NCBI GenBank assembly: GCA_012728335.1
Contig: JAAYFG010000122.1
Coordinates: forward strand, 1-44,440
Source: Tissierellia bacterium
GTDB taxonomy: Bacteria; Bacillota; Clostridia; Tissierellales; Peptoniphilaceae
DNA length: 44,440 bases
Reading direction: 5' to 3'
Shown: positions 42,102 to 44,440 of the stretch, in pieces
Numbering within the stretch: the first letter of the stretch is position 1
Layout of the letters: each line of letters begins with the position of its first letter
The notes under the pieces: generated by a model
Database searches by the model: none
What the model saw: the letters and a program-made list of their open reading frames with translations, nothing else
Told to the model about the DNA's origin: nothing
Translations under genes and position numbers: made by a program

Positions 42102-44048
42102 TTGGGAAACAAGAATTTTTATATTACAACACCGATTTATTATCCTAATGACAATGTTCATTTAGGTCATACTTACTGTACGGTTGCAACTGATGCAGTT
42201 AAAAGATTTAAAGAATTTCAAGGATATGATGTATTCTTTACTACTGGTAGTGATGAGCATGGACAAAAAATAGAGAATACTGCAAAAGAAAAAGGCCAAG
42301 AGCCTAAAGAGTATGTTGATGGAATAGTTGAAAATATTAAAGAGCTATGGGACAAACTTGACATTAGCTATGATTCTTTCATAAGAAGTACCGATCCTAA
42401 ACATCAAAAAAACGTTCAAGACATATTCAAAAAACTATATGATAAAGGCGAGATATACAAAGATTTTTATGAGGGACCATATTGTACCCCTTGTGAATCA
42501 TTTTGGTCTGAAGCTCAACTTGTAGACGGAGTAAACTGTCCTGACTGTGGTAGACCTACTCACATAGAAAAAGAGGAAGCATACTTCTTTAAACTATCTG
42601 AATATACCGATAAGATATTGAAATTATATGAAGACAATCCAGAGTTTTTACAACCTAAAACAAGAGTAAACGAAATGGTTAACAACTTCCTAAAAGATGG
42701 ATTAGATGATCTAAGTGTTACAAGATCTAGTTTTGATTGGGGAGTTAAAGTTCCTTTTGATGACAAACATGTAGTCTATGTTTGGATAGATGCTCTTTCC
42801 TGCTATTTAACTGCTATTGGATATGGACATGATGAAGAGCTATTTAATAAATTCTGGCCAGCAGATGTACATTTCGTAGGAAAAGAAATAGTTAGATTCC
42901 ATGCAATCATTTGGCCTGCGTTATTAATGGCATTAGATATACCACTTCCGAAGAAAATCTTTGGACACGGATGGATACTATTTGATAATGATAAAATGAG
43001 TAAATCTAAAGGAAATATTATTTATCCTGAACCTATTATCGAACTATATGGTACAGATGCACTTAAATACTTTTTATTAAGAGAATTTTCATTCGGACAA
43101 GACGGTTCATTTAATATGGATAAATTTTTCAATAGATTTAATTCAGATTTGGCAAATGATTTAGGTAATCTTGTATCTAGAACTGTTTCGATGATATCAA
43201 AATACAATGATGGAGTAATTCCAGAGCCAACTAATCCTGCTCCGATAGATGAAGAACTTAAAGAAATGGCAGTAAATACTCTTGAACAAGTGGAGAAATA
43301 CATGGAAAACTTTGATTTTTCCAATGCCCTTGAAACTATTTGGAAACTGATTAGAAGAAGTAACAAATACGTTGATGAAACTGAACCATGGGTTCTTGCG
43401 AAAGACGAAGATAAATCAAGACTAAATACAGTATTATACAATTTAGCGGAATCTTTAAGAATAGTTAGCGTATTAGTATATCCATTTATGCATGTAACTA
43501 GCGATAAAATTAGGAAACAATTAGGAGTAGAAGAAGCAGTTGAATTAGAACAAGCAAAGACTTGGGGTCTATTAAAATCAGGAAACAAGGTAAATAAATC
43601 TGAAATAATATTCCCTAGACTTGATATTGCTAAAGAATTAGTACGATTTGACGATGCTAATACTGCACTTATTGAATCTAGAGCTGGAGACGCTCCAGTA
43701 TTGACAGATGAAAAATCTAAACCAGATGTTACTATAGACGATTTTGCGAAAATGGACTTAAGAGTAGCTAAAGTTTTAAAGGTTGAAGATCATCCTAATG
43801 CTGATAGATTATATCTACTACATGTTAAGATGGGCAAAATACAAAAAACAGTAGTTTCAAGTATAAAAGAACACTATAAACCAGAAGAACTAGAAGGCAA
43901 AAACATATTGTTATTAAACAATTTAAAACCACACAATTTCAGAGGAATTGAATCTGCTGGAATGGTTTTAGCAGCTGAAGATGAAGACGGTAATTTAAGT
44001 CTTTGTACAACTATTTCTGAAATGGAAGACGGATTAACTCTAAGTTAA
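42102..44048 (+). CDS. metG: Methionyl-tRNA synthetase
   Basis: This 648-residue class I synthetase charges tRNA-Met. Marks include the HIGH-like HLGHTYCT, the zinc knuckle CTPCESFW...CPDCGR (about residues 128-148), the KMSKS loop NDKMSKSKGN (about residue 297), and the C-terminal EMAP-like tRNA-binding dimerisation domain DLRVAKVLKVEDHPNADRLYLL. I start at TTG 42102 because GAGGAGG lies at good spacing; an upstream ATG would lie inside the terminator hairpin. It is under the Met T-box and followed 9 bases later by tatD. Confidence 0.97.
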   Translation: MGNKNFYITTPIYYPNDNVHLGHTYCTVATDAVKRFKEFQGYDVFFTTGSDEHGQKIENTAKEKGQEPKEYVDGIVENIKELWDKLDISYDSFIRSTDPKHQKNVQDIFKKLYDKGEIYKDFYEGPYCTPCESFWSEAQLVDGVNCPDCGRPTHIEKEEAYFFKLSEYTDKILKLYEDNPEFLQPKTRVNEMVNNFLKDGLDDLSVTRSSFDWGVKVPFDDKHVVYVWIDALSCYLTAIGYGHDEELFNKFWPADVHFVGKEIVRFHAIIWPALLMALDIPLPKKIFGHGWILFDNDKMSKSKGNIIYPEPIIELYGTDALKYFLLREFSFGQDGSFNMDKFFNRFNSDLANDLGNLVSRTVSMISKYNDGVIPEPTNPAPIDEELKEMAVNTLEQVEKYMENFDFSNALETIWKLIRRSNKYVDETEPWVLAKDEDKSRLNTVLYNLAESLRIVSVLVYPFMHVTSDKIRKQLGVEEAVELEQAKTWGLLKSGNKVNKSEIIFPRLDIAKELVRFDDANTALIESRAGDAPVLTDEKSKPDVTIDDFAKMDLRVAKVLKVEDHPNADRLYLLHVKMGKIQKTVVSSIKEHYKPEELEGKNILLLNNLKPHNFRGIESAGMVLAAEDEDGNLSLCTTISEMEDGLTLS

Positions 44049-44057
44049 GGTGATAGA

Positions 44058-44440
44058 ATGATAGATTCACATGCACATTTAGATCATAGTGCTTTTGACG
44101 AAGATAGAAATGAAGTAATAGATAATTTAAAAAGAGATGGAGTCGACTTAGTCTTTAATGTCGGCTCCAGTATAAAATCCAGCAGGAATTGTATTGCACT
44201 GGCAGAGAAATATGAAAATATCTATGCTGTCGTAGGAGTACACCCTGCTGATATTTTGGGTTTAGACGATAAAGCAATTTCTGAATTAAAGGAAATGGCT
44301 ATGCATGAAAAAGTTGTAGCAATTGGAGAAATAGGACTAGACTATTACTATGAGGACAATCCGCCAAGAGAATTACAAATAGAAGCTTTTAAGAGGCAAT
44401 TGGACTTAGCTTGTGAACTGGATATGCCAGTTGCCATCCA
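44058..44440 (+). CDS. tatD: TatD family metal-dependent hydrolase, N-terminal part
   Basis: The gene runs past the end of the window; 127 complete codons are visible. MIDSHAHLDHSAFDEDR carries the HxH metal ligands (His5, His7), then VVGVHPADI and the conserved GEIGLDYYYEDNPPRELQ with the metal-bridging Glu. TatD-type enzymes are DNases or deacylases with a TIM-barrel fold. It starts nine bases after metG with AGGTGA upstream, and metG-tatD linkage is common in Firmicutes. Confidence 0.95.
   Translation, partial: MIDSHAHLDHSAFDEDRNEVIDNLKRDGVDLVFNVGSSIKSSRNCIALAEKYENIYAVVGVHPADILGLDDKAISELKEMAMHEKVVAIGEIGLDYYYEDNPPRELQIEAFKRQLDLACELDMPVAI

Overview
The window is chromosomal DNA from an AT-rich Gram-positive anaerobe, most likely an amino-acid-fermenting member of the Clostridia/Tissierellia. 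The evidence is T-box riboswitches, GGAGG ribosome binding sites with several TTG and GTG starts, intrinsic terminators with T tracts, the Firmicute order rbgA-rnhB-yraN-yifB-dprA, a BusR-like regulator, and catabolic amino-acid genes (tyrosine phenol-lyase, dipeptidase, PLP desulfhydrase). I cannot name the genus. I see no prophage, insertion sequence or CRISPR array.

Layout. 1-3971: the end of tuf, a BusR-like c-di-AMP-type repressor, then a T-box-controlled ABC transporter of the TrpXYZ type whose apparent specifier codon is UUC (Phe). 4044-9943: a divergent RelA/SpoT-like protein, pepD, a His/Cys-headed DUF1292 protein, bcp, a radical SAM protein, a P-loop protein, a 32-residue membrane peptide missed by ordinary length cut-offs, and an unknown helical protein. 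10024-11068: a small XRE-regulator/membrane-protein operon with its own palindromic operator and a decayed gene. 11085-12640: tyrosine phenol-lyase behind a likely catabolite-repression (cre) site. 12698-20254: a lipoprotein, mtnN, a PC4/LemA/DUF2207 operon, tRNA-Val, a dicarboxylate symporter with an Asp/Glu racemase, and a PII-like protein.

20404-25252 is the housekeeping and competence operon rbgA-rnhB-PPC-yraN-yifB-dprA. 25300-34775 is an accessory block between dprA and topA, genes that are neighbours in Bacillus subtilis. It holds three GNAT acetyltransferase genes plus one broken one, a LUD protein, a cupin, a PLP desulfhydrase with an NhaC-type antiporter, a Nudix hydrolase, a cyclase-family gene interrupted by a single in-frame TGA, and a peptidase E-like protein. 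35040-44440 returns to core genes: topA, recD2, comF, a YihY/BrkB membrane protein, a Met T-box with metG, and the start of tatD.

The strongest candidates for something new are these. (1) A non-coding stretch of about 640 nt between topA and recD2 is full of hairpins, lies after topA's own terminator and ends in a separate 13-bp intrinsic terminator; it looks like a large structured RNA. (2) A leader-peptide arrangement upstream of a double-GNAT gene has two mutually exclusive GGAGG/CCTCC hairpins, which resembles a translational attenuator. (3) The cyclase gene is otherwise intact but carries one TGA. (4) A Phe-type T-box appears on a TrpXYZ-type transporter. (5) A cre-like site lies upstream of tyrosine phenol-lyase.
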